NCBI GenBank assembly: GCA_963844055.1
Contig: CAWJMN010000001.1
Coordinates: 3,100,001-3,164,000, forward strand
Reading direction: 5' to 3'
DNA from: CAWJMN01 sp963844055
Lineage (GTDB): Bacteria > Planctomycetota > Planctomycetia > Pirellulales > Pirellulaceae
DNA: 64,000 bases
The position numbers were made by a program, and so were the translations under genes. Below are positions 8,194 to 17,965 of this stretch, one piece after another. Numbering within the stretch: position 1 is the stretch's first letter; each line of letters opens with the position of its first letter. Below the pieces are notes generated by a model that ran no database searches, was not told where the DNA came from, and was given only the letters and a program-made list of their open reading frames with translations.

Positions 8194-10491
8194 TCGGACA
8201 CTCCTGTCACAACACTTTCTTCCAATCCTTGCCCCGTCAGCTCAAACTGGGCTTTATGCAATCGGAAGTAAGCTCCCTGTTTCGCCATCAGTTCATCGTG
8301 CGAGCCGACCTCGGCAATGCAACCATCTTCCATCACAACAAGCCGACTTGCATTACGTAGCGTGCTAAGTCGGTGGGCAATGGCCAGCGTTGTGCGGCCG
8401 CGAGTCAGGTTGTCCAGAGCGCCTTGAATCTCTCGTTCAGTTTCGGTATCCACACTCGACGTTGCTTCGTCCAAAATCAAGATTCTTGGATCCATCAGCA
8501 AGGCACGCGCAATCGAAATCCGTTGCCGCTCACCGCCAGATCGCGCCTGCCCACGTTCCCCCACCACAGAATCGTATCCATCTGGCAGACGCAAGATAAA
8601 ATCGTGTGCGTGGGCCGCTTTGGCCGCATTCACAATCTGCTCGCGTGTCGCATTGGGTACCGCGTACGAAATATTGTCTGCAACCGTTCCGTAAAATAAA
8701 AACGGTTCCTGCAACACAACGCCAATGTTGCGGCGATACTCCTCCACGGGAAAAGACCGAATGTCGACGCCGTCGACTTTGATGCTGCCAGAGATAACGT
8801 CGTAAAACCGGCACACTAAATTTGCCAGTGTGCTTTTACCGGCACCGCTCGGCCCAACCAGTCCGATCATTTCACCAGGGGCAATTTGCAGGCTCACTCC
8901 CTTAATCACTTGCCGCGTGCCGTACTGGAAGCGGACATCCTCAATCACAATACTCCCCTCAACACGGCCTGGGTGCACCGGGTTAACAGGCTCTGCAACG
9001 CTCGCCGTTCGATCCAAAATCTCAAAAATTCGGTGGGCAGAGGCCGCCGCACGCTGCGTGTTCGCCCACACGCGACTCATCGAATCGAGCTGGTTATAAA
9101 ACCGGCCGATATACGTGAAAAAGCCCTGTAAAACACCAATACTCACTTTGCCATTCAGCACGAAGATCGCGCCCACCACCCAAATCACGAGGTTGCCAAT
9201 ATCCGTAACCAGCCCCACCATCGGCTCGAAGAATGACCAAACCGGATTGAGTCGGTCGGCCGCCCCTACGACGGTTTCATTCGACTTTTCAAAGCGGTCA
9301 ATCTCACGTTGCTCTTGAGCAAACGCCTTCACCACACGAATGCCAGGGATCGTATCTGCCAGCACGCTAGACATCTCACCCCATGCTCGGCTTCCTAGCA
9401 AAAAGCCATGCCGCAATCGTCCGCGAATGACGTAAGTAATCCAAATGATGAACGGAAAGGGGGTCAACGTAGCTCAGCGTCAACCAAGGATTGATCGAAA
9501 ACAGGATGATCGTCGTCAGCACAATCATGATGACGTTTGTAATAAAATCGATTAGCGTCAACGTGATGTAGTTGTTGATGCGATCCGTATCGCTACTCAA
9601 ACGGGACATCAAATCGCCCGTGCGTTTTCCACCAAAAAACTCCAGCGACAATCGCTGCAAATGGGCGTAGGTATAATTTCGCAAGTCAGCCGCAACTCGC
9701 TCACTGGTTTGCGCCAAAATATAGGCCCGCATCCAGCGAAATAGCCATGCCAGCACCGCAGCGGCCAGCATTCCCCCTAAGCACTGCAAAAACAGCGTCC
9801 AAGCAAAAGGCTTGGACGGATCTTTTACTTGAGGAACCAGAACCTTATCGATCAGCGGAATGGTTAGGTAGGTGGTAGTCAACGCCGCCAACTGCCCCAG
9901 CACCATTAGCACCAACCCCAGCAGGATCCACCATTTGTGCGGGCGAGCAAATCTTAGCAGTCGAAAAAGGGACTGCGCCGGCGGAAGCTGAGCGCTGGGC
10001 TTGCACGTTTGGCAAACCGGATCATCCGCCGGAAGAAGCGCACCACACGATGGGCAAACCGTCTGACTGAGCGTGCTGCCATGCAACGCATGCCCGCTCA
10101 GATTTCGGTTTACCTCTTTAGAAAAGTTATCGGCTGCAGCAAACTCCGTCGCGCTAAATCGCAAACGTTTTAGCAGTCGCTCACTTCCCACCACATCCAA
10201 AAAACCTGCCCCCAAATGCTGGCGACAGAGCGTCGATTCAATCTGGCCCAGCTCCCAAGAAAACGTTGGCTCGATAATCGTCCGACCATTCTCCGGCAGG
10301 ACGTCGACCCACGCCAAAAGTCGCCGAGTGGTCAGCGCCGCATGCCCGTCGGCAAAGCGCAGGTCGTCGCTCAAATCCAACTTCAGCTGGGCAATTACTT
10401 CTTCACCGGGAAGCAATGCGGCCGAAACAACCCCAGACCAGGGGATACCACCTGGGGCAGATTTCGAGAAAAACGGCAGGGAGATCTTCAC
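8190..10491 (-). CDS. ABC transporter (permease-ATPase fusion), cyanophycin-associated; frame broken once at about 9472-9478
   Basis: Two overlapping frames join into one 766-residue exporter. Residues 1-190 are an extra N-terminal part with a zinc ribbon (CPSCGALLPADDPVCQTC), typical of the ABC protein near cphA/DUF1854. The six-span membrane domain follows (HKWWILLGLVLMVLGQ onward). The ATPase has Walker A GPSGAGKST, signature SGGERQRIS and Walker B ILILDEATS. The first frame runs to WLTLSYVDP and the second resumes with LTPFPFIIW. Removing one base from GCTCAGC at 9472-9478 gives WLTLATLTPFPFIIW and an exact number of codons. The start is GTG at 10491 with no clear ribosome site. The gene is coupled to DUF1854 by ATGA. 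Either it is a recent pseudogene or, more likely, the sequence has one extra base. Confidence 0.82.
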
Positions 10492-11294
10492 GAGGGAAAC
10501 TTCAGGAGGGCAGGGGAGCAGCGGCGGAAACCAGTATCATATCCCAGAAGACGGGCCCGCCAATCGGCATTTCTGGGAAGGATAGGCCAATCTCGCTAAC
10601 AGAAGGACCTTCCAGCACCATCGGACTTTGGAGGCAACCTGCGTTGACCGGAAAGCCCGACTTGGAAAGATTCAGCCGGACTAGCCATTCAATATCTTGC
10701 CCTGGCTATCCATTTTATCATAATGAACCTAGATCCTTGGCAACCCCCAGGGGGGCACTGCAAAGGACTTAAGCGACACAAAACGTGCAAGTTCTTCAAA
10801 AAGTGCTTCTACCAAGACGGTTTTCCCCAAACAGATCAACGTATGCTGTTGGATGGCGGCCGTTGGCCAATGTCGACTTACCATTGCGTGGCCAGTTCTG
10901 CCGGTTTTGGTGAGTTCAACGGATAATTTGTTACCTTACGTGCCGATACAAGTGGGAGAATTTTAGTTAACGTCCACCCAAAAACACCCTGCGTACGACC
11001 CGATAGAATCGCTGAGAACCTCGATTACAAGCCGAAAATCCCTGGGAATAGAAGCCCAGCCACTCGGATCAATTGAATAAGTCTCGCGTCGCGTCTCACG
11101 TGGATCGGTCCGTTCTGGGCCGCGAACAGATGCCCAAGTTAGGTCGTAGAAGTTGCCACTGGCCTCCCCAAGCACTTCGCATCGCCATCGATGCAAGCCG
11201 CTGCGAAGCCTCCCGAGTCTCTTATCTTTCCGCTTAACTTACCCCTCTCCCAAGTCACACCTCCTCTCTGTCGATCAATCGATTCACCACCTTT
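10492..11294. other. Intergenic region between divergent ABC transporter and cphA genes
   Basis: About 800 bases, long for this window. Two modest open frames occur: 10727-10926 plus, Cys/Lys-rich, and 10963-11196 minus. Neither is recognised. No hairpin with a T-run and no strong promoter was seen. It should carry control of both arms of the cyanophycin locus. Confidence 0.4.
10963..11196 (-). CDS. Hypothetical protein (weakly supported)
   Basis: 77 residues from ATG at 11196. The sequence is not obviously a shadow, since no gene is on the other strand. It has a balanced composition with segments such as FYDLTWASVRGPERTD and RDFRLVIEVLSD, but there is no signal peptide or known motif. It may be a small gene, a gene remnant or chance. 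It sits in the control region between the cyanophycin genes. Confidence 0.25.
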   Translation of the reverse strand: MHRWRCEVLGEASGNFYDLTWASVRGPERTDPRETRRETYSIDPSGWASIPRDFRLVIEVLSDSIGSYAGCFWVDVN

Positions 11295-13961
11295 ATGGAA
11301 TTCCGAAAAGTCAACGCGTTGCGTGGGCCGAACTACTGGGCCAACTTCCCCTGCCTTGAGGCATGGGTCGACCTGGGTGAATGGAAAGACATCTCGTCCG
11401 AGATGATCCCCGGCTTCAACGATCGAATGATTGGCCTGCTCCCAACGATGATCGAACATCGTTGCAGCGTAGGTGAGCGTGGCGGTTTCTTCCAACGCCT
11501 GCACCGTGGTACGTACATGGCCCACATCCTGGAACATGTCACGCTAGAGCTGCAAACTTTGGCCGGGACCGAGGTCGGCTTTGGCCGTGCTCGTGAAACG
11601 TCTGAAGATGGCGTTTACAAGGTTGCCATCGAATTCGTCAGTGAGTCCCTCGCTCGAGCTGCCCTCGAAGTGGGTCGCGAACTCATCATGTCTTGCATCA
11701 AGGGAACTCCCTTTGATGTTGCCGCCGAAGTCAGCAAGCTACGCGACATCGCCTACGATAGCTGCCTCGGCCCAAGCACGGCTGCCATCGTCAACGCCGC
11801 AACGGCCCGTGGCATTCCGCATCACCGCATGAACAGCGGCAGCTTGGTCTCCCTAGGCTATGGCAACAAGCAACGTCGCATCTGCACGGCAGAAACCGAC
11901 CGCACCAGCGCTATCGCGGAAATGATCGCGCAAGATAAGCAGCTCACCCGGACCTTGCTAAAGTCGGTTGGCGTTCCCGTTCCTGAGGGAGAGCCTGTCG
12001 ATTCAGCCGAACATGCCTGGGAAGTCGCTCAAGAGATCGGCCTACCCGTTGTAGTAAAACCTCAATACGGCAACCATGGCCGTGGCGTAGTAACTAACCT
12101 CTCCACGCAAGAACAAGTGATGGCAGCTTATGCCGTCGCTCGTGAAGAAGGTCGTTCGATCGTTGTGGAGCGTTATGCTCACGGCCACGACTATCGCATG
12201 CTAGTCATCGGCAACAAACTGATTGCCGCCGCCCGTCGCGAACCACCGCACGTTATCGGCGATGGCAAATCCACCATCGAACAACTGGTCGCGAAGGTCA
12301 ACGAAGACCCACGTCGCAGCGATGGCCATTCGACGGTGCTTAGCATCATCAAGCTCGATGCCATTGCTCAAAGCGTACTGGCAGAACAAGGCTTTACGCC
12401 AACGTCCATTCCTGCCGAAGGACATTCGGTTATCATTCGTCGCAATGCGAACCTCAGCACCGGTGGAACGGCCGTGGATGTTACAGACGAGGTCCATCCT
12501 AGCGTGGCAGAACAAGCCGTTGATGCCGCTCGTGTCATCGGCCTAGACATTGCTGGAATCGACGTCATTTGTGAAGACATTAGCCAGCCACTGGCTGAGC
12601 AAGGTGGCATCGTTTGCGAAGTGAATGCAGGCCCAGGGCTTCGCATGCACTTGCAACCCTCCGATGGCAAGCCCCGTGCAGTGGGCGAAGCCATTGTCGA
12701 CATGATGTTCCCTGAAGGAAACAATGGACGGATTCCCGTCGTCGCGGTGACAGGCGTCAATGGAAAGACCACCACCACACGTTTGGTTGCTCACATCTTG
12801 GGCGTGACCGGACGCACAGTTGGCATGACCTGCACCGATGGTATCTACGTCGGCAGCCGCCGCATTGATACCGGCGATTGCAGCGGACCAAAATCCGCTC
12901 GCTCAGTTCTCAACAATCCTGCGGTAGAAACTGCCGTGCTAGAAACAGCACGTGGCGGCATCCTGCGTGAAGGTTTGGCCTTCGATCAATGCGATGTAGC
13001 GGTCGTTACCAACATTGGTGAAGGTGACCATCTGGGTCTTGCCGACATCGACACGCTGGAAAAGCTGGCTCGCGTGAAGCGTGTCATTGTGGACGTTGTC
13101 CCGCCGACCGGTGCTGCCGTTTTGAATGCAGCCGACCCGCTGGTCGTCGAAATGGCCTCCAAGTGCAATGGCCAAGTTGTCTTCTTTGATCGCAATGCTG
13201 CCAACCCACTGTTGGCGGAACGTCGCGAGGCTGGTGGCCGCGTTGTATTTGTTCGCGATAACTCGGTCGTATTGGCCGATGGACCTTCGGAATTCTCGCT
13301 GTTGTCGCTGGAACGCATCCCGCTGACACATGGCGGCAAGGTTGGCTTCCAAGTCGAAAACGTCTTGGCTGCCGCAGCTGCTTGCTGGGCCCTGGGCACA
13401 CCTGCCGAAGTGATTCGCTTGGGCCTAGAAACCTTTGCCAGCACCGTTGGCAAGTCGCCAGGCCGTTTTAACCTATTCCGCATCAACGGGGCAACGGTGG
13501 TGGTCGATTACGGCCATAACACCTCGTCGCTAACTGCTCTGCTGGATGTGCTCGCACAGTTCCCGCATACGGTTCGCAAGGCTGTTTACTCGGCAGCAGG
13601 CGATCGTCGTGACGAAGATCTGGTTCGCCAAGGACACTTGCTGGCCGACTCGTTTGACCATGTGATTGTTTACGAGGATCACTACTTGCGTGGTCGCAAG
13701 CCGGGCGAGATCATGGACCTGTTCTGCCAAGGGCTGGAACTGGGCAAACGGGCCAAAGAGACGCAAAAGATCGTCGGCTGGCAAAAGGCTTGTGCCGATG
13801 CACTAGCTCAAGCTCGCCCAGGCGACCTACTTTTGGTACAAGCCGACGTTGTCGACGAAACCGTGGACTACCTGAAGAGCCTTGTGACGTCGGATGTTCC
13901 CGTTCAGCAGATCACGCTGGCCGAAGCACTGCAGCCGGTTGAGCGAATCAATGTGAAGTAA
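11295..13961 (+). CDS. cphA: Cyanophycin synthetase
   Basis: 888 residues, the normal CphA length. CphA polymerises aspartate and arginine into the storage polymer cyanophycin, using ATP. Three parts are visible. The N-terminal domain is at 1-160 (RGPNYWANFPCLEAWVDLG, HILEHVTLELQ). An ATP-grasp domain at about 215-475 contains LPVVVKPQYGNHGRGV and CEVNAGPGLRMHL; it activates the backbone carboxylate for aspartate addition. A Mur-ligase-like domain runs from about 485 with P-loop VTGVNGKTTTTRL and the VVDYGHN segment of its C-terminal lobe; it adds arginine. There is no clear Shine-Dalgarno sequence before the ATG. The gene is divergent from the ABC transporter/DUF1854 pair. No cyanophycinase is present in the window. 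Confidence 0.95.
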   Translation: MEFRKVNALRGPNYWANFPCLEAWVDLGEWKDISSEMIPGFNDRMIGLLPTMIEHRCSVGERGGFFQRLHRGTYMAHILEHVTLELQTLAGTEVGFGRARETSEDGVYKVAIEFVSESLARAALEVGRELIMSCIKGTPFDVAAEVSKLRDIAYDSCLGPSTAAIVNAATARGIPHHRMNSGSLVSLGYGNKQRRICTAETDRTSAIAEMIAQDKQLTRTLLKSVGVPVPEGEPVDSAEHAWEVAQEIGLPVVVKPQYGNHGRGVVTNLSTQEQVMAAYAVAREEGRSIVVERYAHGHDYRMLVIGNKLIAAARREPPHVIGDGKSTIEQLVAKVNEDPRRSDGHSTVLSIIKLDAIAQSVLAEQGFTPTSIPAEGHSVIIRRNANLSTGGTAVDVTDEVHPSVAEQAVDAARVIGLDIAGIDVICEDISQPLAEQGGIVCEVNAGPGLRMHLQPSDGKPRAVGEAIVDMMFPEGNNGRIPVVAVTGVNGKTTTTRLVAHILGVTGRTVGMTCTDGIYVGSRRIDTGDCSGPKSARSVLNNPAVETAVLETARGGILREGLAFDQCDVAVVTNIGEGDHLGLADIDTLEKLARVKRVIVDVVPPTGAAVLNAADPLVVEMASKCNGQVVFFDRNAANPLLAERREAGGRVVFVRDNSVVLADGPSEFSLLSLERIPLTHGGKVGFQVENVLAAAAACWALGTPAEVIRLGLETFASTVGKSPGRFNLFRINGATVVVDYGHNTSSLTALLDVLAQFPHTVRKAVYSAAGDRRDEDLVRQGHLLADSFDHVIVYEDHYLRGRKPGEIMDLFCQGLELGKRAKETQKIVGWQKACADALAQARPGDLLLVQADVVDETVDYLKSLVTSDVPVQQITLAEALQPVERINVK

Positions 13962-13993
13962 GAGGCGTAAGCCTTCCTACTTGTTGAGATAGC

Positions 13994-14024
13994 GAAAGCC
14001 GAGGGAAACCTCGGCTTTTTTGCG
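13994..14024 (+). terminator. Terminator after cphA
   Basis: The sequence AAAGCCGAGG, a GAAA tetraloop and CCTCGGCTTTTTTG form a stable stem with a T-run 35 bases after the cphA stop. Confidence 0.9.
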
Positions 14025-14101
14025 TTTCTTGCAGTCAATCGTTCAAATCTGCAACGAAAACACGCGACTTACATCCGCCGCAAACAGTTGCCCCTCTATA
14101 A

Positions 14102-15100
14102 CTAAAATGCGATCCTATCACCATACGCCTCAAAAGCACTTTTCGGCGGCTTGCGTGTGACACTACCCCCAAACACAACACGAATCTTTGGATTTCGGTC
14201 AAGCAAGCTTTTGATCTCCTCCTCGCTGTACTCACCAGCGTTAATATACACCTTACAATTTGGCTCTACCGGAGAGAGATTGGCGATGATCTCGTTATAT
14301 TTATCGCTATGCTCAACAAAACTAATCTCACCAACGTGTTTTAAATGGCATGCCTTCAGTAACAGGCTTACGTCATTTTGCTTGACTCCATCCACAAAAT
14401 GAACATGAATATGCATTTGCTTGGGGTTTCCGAAGTGAACTCCCTTTAGGCCAAAGTCACCGTCACCTGGATTTACTTCGAGCAGCAATTTCTTCGATTC
14501 ACACTCGCGCGTAATCTGAATCTGATCTGGAGTTCGTAGAGGATGCCAGGAAACGACAAGGTCTTTCGATACCTTCCCTAGCTCAATCATATCTTGCTCA
14601 TCTGCCTCCACATCAAACAGCGAGAGGACTCCTCGCAATCCTCGAAGTTCTTCGAGGCTTTCTTTACCTATTTTACAGCCGCTCAGATTGATGCGATCCA
14701 GATCTTTTAGCTTTGCGAGCGACTTGAATCCCTTCCCAGTAATTTTCGTATAGCTCAAATCCAAATAGGACAGCTTTGGCATTCCGGCCAATGTATCGAT
14801 GATCTCGTCGCTAACCTCCGTACCAGCCAACACGACATAGGAAACGTTCTTGACGTTTTTCAAAAGCTTGACGTCATCGTTGCCAACCTTTGAATAGCCT
14901 CCAATTATTGAAAAATCTGTCCTGGATATTGAGTAAAGTGAGCCAGGCTCTATGACTTCAACACCGAGGCTACGCAGGTGAGTGAAGACTTGCTCCTTAG
15001 ATTGCTTTGACCGCGAGCCGGTATCTCCACAACCAGCACACACCAAGACAATAGCAACAACCAACAATGCAACATCACGAAGAGCCTTCTGAAATGCCAT
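14102..15100 (-). CDS. Leucine-rich repeat lipoprotein
   Basis: 332 residues. The N-terminus has a lipoprotein signal (ALLVVAIVLVCAGC, lipid-modified Cys near residue 24). It is followed by a segment with FTHLRSLGVEVIEPG, and then leucine-rich repeats (YVVLAGTEVSDEIIDTLAG, YLDLSYTKITGKGFKSL, RINLSGCKIGKESLEEL). The rest, with VHFGNPKQMHIHVHF and KVYINAGEYSEEEIKSL, is unrecognised. It is related in plan to the LRR proteins at 61459 and 63040. The base composition is more AT-rich than the neighbouring housekeeping genes. The function is unknown; protein binding at the membrane surface is likely. Confidence 0.7.
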   Translation of the reverse strand: MAFQKALRDVALLVVAIVLVCAGCGDTGSRSKQSKEQVFTHLRSLGVEVIEPGSLYSISRTDFSIIGGYSKVGNDDVKLLKNVKNVSYVVLAGTEVSDEIIDTLAGMPKLSYLDLSYTKITGKGFKSLAKLKDLDRINLSGCKIGKESLEELRGLRGVLSLFDVEADEQDMIELGKVSKDLVVSWHPLRTPDQIQITRECESKKLLLEVNPGDGDFGLKGVHFGNPKQMHIHVHFVDGVKQNDVSLLLKACHLKHVGEISFVEHSDKYNEIIANLSPVEPNCKVYINAGEYSEEEIKSLLDRNPKIRVVFGGSVTRKPPKSAFEAYGDRIAF

Positions 15101-15311
15101 TTATTTCTCACATCTTAAAACGTGGCTGACCAGGTACGTGCTAAAGCTGAATGCCGCTGCAGTGACTACAACGGCAATTTTGATACTTTAACTAGCGTAA
15201 TTGATGGAAGCAATTGCCACGAAAGAATAGAGCACCAAGAGGGTTTCTTTTGCGTCGACTTACACGCAAATATACTGACCGTTTTTACAGGCGAAACCCA
15301 CTCAAGCTGAT

Positions 15312-17099
15312 TTAAGCCACAGCCTTGATCGGCCCCTTGGGGGTCCGTAGATTGAATAGGCCAAAGATTTCAGACTGCGACAGTCCACCTGCACTGGCAG
15401 GAGCGCCAGGCTCTCCCATCACGGTAGCAAACAACTGCCGTTTGTCTTCCAGCACTTGATTGATCCGCTCTTCGATCGTTCCCATCGCCAACATACGCGT
15501 CACGGTAACCGGGCCGGCCGCACCAATCCGATGGGCGCGATTCACCGCTTGGTCTTCAATGGCCGGGTTCCACCAGCGATCAAACAGGAAGACATACTCG
15601 CAGAACTGCAAATTCAGTCCCACGCTTCCTGCGCCATAGCTCATCAAGATGACGTGCTTGGATTTATCTTCTTTGAACTGCTTCAAAATCGGATCACGCT
15701 GCTTCGAAGGAATCTGCCCGTGATATTGCAGCGGGCCAAATCGATGCAGTTTTTTCTCAATCTTGTGCAAACACTTCACCCACTGGCTAAAGACAATCGC
15801 CTTCTTGCCGCTGGCTGCCACTTCTTCGAGGTCCGCCTCCAGTCGTTCCAGTTTGGCGCTCGTACCGGTAAGTGGGTCAAAATTGCAAATCTGTTTCAGA
15901 CGCAGTACCAATTCAAACACGTGCTGAATGGTAATGCTGTCTCCCATGTTGTTCAGCTGTAAAACGCCATCATTCTCGGCACTTTGGTAAGAAGCCCATT
16001 GCTCAGGAGTGAGGTCAAGCTCAGCATCGCGGAACATCTTCGGCGGCATATCGGTCAACACCATATCTTTGGTGCGACGGATGATGTACTCGCGAGCCAG
16101 TTCGCCTAGTCGCTTGGCTCCCATTCCAGGTCGCAGATACCCAGGAGAGAGGAATTCAAAGATCCCAATCAAATCGTCGGGAGAATTCTCGATCGGCGTT
16201 CCCGTCAGGGCCCAGCTTCGCGTCCGATTGATCCCGCGTACAATTTCGCTGGTGGTATTAGAAGTGTTTTTAATCCGCTGTGCCTCATCCAGCACGACCA
16301 GATCAAATTTCAGGCCGCTTTCCAGCACTTCACGATCGCGCATCAGCAGTTCGTAGTTCGCAATCTTGACCGGCGCATTTTCCTGCCGCCATTGCCAATG
16401 CCGCTTAGCTTGGTCACCTTCAATGATCGAAACGGGGATCTCTGGCGCCCACTGCCCAAACTCTCGCTTCCAGTTGGTGACCAGTGGCTTCGGACAGATC
16501 AGCAGCACGCTCTGCAGCTCACTACTTCGCAGCAGCATGCGGACCGTCGTGATGGCCTGCATCGTCTTTCCCAGCCCCATTTCATCCGCGAGTACGGCCG
16601 CATACCGTGGATACATGAACGCGACCCCTTCGTACTGATAGGGGAAGGGCTCAAAGGGAAAGTGAAGCGAGTCCGAAGATCGAAGCGTCTCAAGCGGCGG
16701 TTGCAAAACGTAATAGAGCCGATCTTCTAACTTGATGATGTCGTTCGGCGGCTTGATCCGCGTCATCTTCGCGGCCGGTTTATTCTCTGCCTCTGCTACG
16801 GGTTCCTCCGCGACGGCAGGCTCTTGCGCAGGATCGACAGCCGGCTTGGGAGTGGGCTGTGGCGTCAACCAAGCAGGTGCTTCAGGAAAGGTGAAGCTCA
16901 AAATACGTGGCAACGTCTTGGGAATCTTCAGCGAGACCGTCTTAACGGGTTCACCCGTCAAGGAAACCTGCTGAACCTCCAGCTTGGGCAAGCGCGTTAG
17001 CGCACCTTGCAGGCCGGCCGCGAACTCTCGAACAGGCAACGACAAATCCCAGGTCGTCGTCGTGACAGCTGGGACCGACGTATTATTGCCAGAACTCAT
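15312..17099 (-). CDS. SNF2-family DEAD/DEAH-box helicase-like ATPase
   Basis: 595 residues. The N-terminal 120 residues are poorly conserved with an Ala/Pro/Glu linker. The SNF2 ATPase core follows: motif I ADEMGLGKT at 171-179, motif II DEAQ at 271-274, and motif III WALTGTPIENSPDDL. The helicase C-terminal half has KAIVFSQWVKCLHKI, SYGAGSVGLNLQ and motif VI QAVNRAHRIG. Such proteins translocate on double-stranded DNA and remodel protein-DNA or RNA polymerase complexes (RapA-like), but the partner here is unknown. The frame-broken gene at 17192-17719 lies just upstream on the same strand, suggesting an operon. Confidence 0.88.
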   Translation of the reverse strand: MSSGNNTSVPAVTTTTWDLSLPVREFAAGLQGALTRLPKLEVQQVSLTGEPVKTVSLKIPKTLPRILSFTFPEAPAWLTPQPTPKPAVDPAQEPAVAEEPVAEAENKPAAKMTRIKPPNDIIKLEDRLYYVLQPPLETLRSSDSLHFPFEPFPYQYEGVAFMYPRYAAVLADEMGLGKTMQAITTVRMLLRSSELQSVLLICPKPLVTNWKREFGQWAPEIPVSIIEGDQAKRHWQWRQENAPVKIANYELLMRDREVLESGLKFDLVVLDEAQRIKNTSNTTSEIVRGINRTRSWALTGTPIENSPDDLIGIFEFLSPGYLRPGMGAKRLGELAREYIIRRTKDMVLTDMPPKMFRDAELDLTPEQWASYQSAENDGVLQLNNMGDSITIQHVFELVLRLKQICNFDPLTGTSAKLERLEADLEEVAASGKKAIVFSQWVKCLHKIEKKLHRFGPLQYHGQIPSKQRDPILKQFKEDKSKHVILMSYGAGSVGLNLQFCEYVFLFDRWWNPAIEDQAVNRAHRIGAAGPVTVTRMLAMGTIEERINQVLEDKRQLFATVMGEPGAPASAGGLSQSEIFGLFNLRTPKGPIKAVA

Positions 17100-17191
17100 T
17101 GCAGCCTTCCTTTCGATGCGCTGACTAAGGTTTCCCTGATGGTGTCATTGTTCAGGAAAACCTTTCTTTACCCTTCACGCGTCGACAAAAA

Positions 17192-17719
17192 CTAGGCTGC
17201 TCGGGCACTCCGCTGTGCTTCTTCCAGCGCTTCTCGGATGCGCGAGAAAGGTTCTCGCAAATCAAAGTGCTCGGCATAAGGACGCCAAACCTCATTGGCA
17301 AGTGCGTCGTCCTCGGTGTGGGTTGTTGCCGCAACACCCCAGTTCTTCCCCAAGCGGAAAGAACGATTCGCCGGAGCGTCCTCTTTTCCTGCTCAGCACC
17401 CAGACCAAAGGGCACTCGGCAAACTCACGCGTCGCTCAGCAGTGGCTCGCTATCGCAGCACAGCAGCAACGGCGCGATCTTGGCTTTAGCTCAGCAGTGC
17501 CTGGCCGATTTGTTCACCAAACAGGAAGGGGCGCAGCGTCGGCCCGTACAAAATCTCCTGAGCTCGATTGGGACGAACGGGGGAGGTGCAGTGGAATTCC
17601 AAGGGTCGGCCGGCCATATTTAAAACTAAATAGCCACCAAAGAGCCCAAGCTCATCGTGCTCGATCACGGACAAAAAGCCGATCCCAGCAGGCATGGACT
17701 TCTGGGTTGAGGAACTCAT
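17192..17719 (-). pseudogene. Conserved planctomycete hypothetical protein, frame broken three times by one extra base each
   Basis: The minus strand codes in pieces. Frame one reads from ATG 17719 (GIGFLSVIEHDELGLFGGYL, GRPLEFHCT, RAQEILYGPTLRPFLFGEQI). Then come KIAPLLLCCDSEPLL, REFAECPLVWVL, and a last piece with NRSFRLGKNWGVAATTH and YAEHFDLREPFSRIREALEE, ending in TAG at 17192. The three junctions fall exactly in GCTCAGC at 17489-17495, 17434-17440 and 17391-17397. Deleting one base at each gives a continuous 174-residue protein. I recall similar hypothetical proteins in planctomycetes, with no known function. Three inactivating hits in one identical motif are unlikely as ordinary decay, so the real gene may be intact. 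Its start overlaps the stop of the small ORF upstream (ATGA). Confidence 0.65.
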
Positions 17720-17880
17720 GCGAAAGTATGTCCATTAGGTAGTTTGGAGCGACCGATTTCCCGTTCAGTTGGATCGGGGTACGGTTCGCTTGACTGCAAG
17801 AGAATCGGGTGTTGAGAGGGTCCATCTTTAGCGGTCGTACCGGGGTTATCCGAACGCTTTTCCTCTTCATTTTCCCTCAA
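17716..17880 (-). CDS. Small acidic hypothetical protein
   Basis: 54 residues from a TTG at 17880 to TGA at 17716, hydrophilic and charged (RENEEEKRSDNP, SSEPYPDPTEREIGRSK). The stop overlaps the ATG of the downstream gene as ATGA, the usual sign of translational coupling. A different frame opens from ATG 17870 but has a less natural composition. There is no known family. The start is uncertain because no ATG is in frame. Confidence 0.4.
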   Translation of the reverse strand: MRENEEEKRSDNPGTTAKDGPSQHPILLQSSEPYPDPTEREIGRSKLPNGHTFA

Positions 17881-17927
17881 GTTTCGCCTGCCCAAAGCAT
17901 TCTGCTCGACAGCGGCCCAGGGGCGAC

Positions 17928-17956
17928 TATAATCGAAGAATTACCCCCAACTTGAG
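17928..17956 (+). promoter_or_regulatory. -10 element and ribosome-binding site before the 17966 gene
   Basis: TATAAT stands at 17928-17933 in the context GACTATAATCG, the same context as the -10 boxes upstream of the lipoprotein genes near 60.6 and 61.4 kb. GAGG at 17953-17956 is nine bases before the ATG at 17966 and decides that start. Confidence 0.6.
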
Positions 17957-17965
17957 GATTCGCTC

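Noticed and set aside
9455..9490. Programmed ribosomal frameshift in the ABC transporter
   Set aside because: The same 7-mer lies at all similar breaks but in opposite orientation in CzcA, so it cannot be one mRNA slippage signal; neither half would be useful as a product.
15122..15310. A 62-residue plus frame between the LRR lipoprotein and the helicase
   Set aside because: No ribosome site, signal or known motif; it fills a short intergenic gap and may be chance.
17215..17742. A 175-residue plus-strand frame opposite the broken hypothetical gene
   Set aside because: It is a shadow; the minus strand gives a far more natural protein once the three extra bases are removed.
17652..17870. A 72-residue minus frame from ATG 17870
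   Set aside because: The overlapping frame from TTG 17880 has a more natural composition and ends in an ATGA overlap with the next gene.
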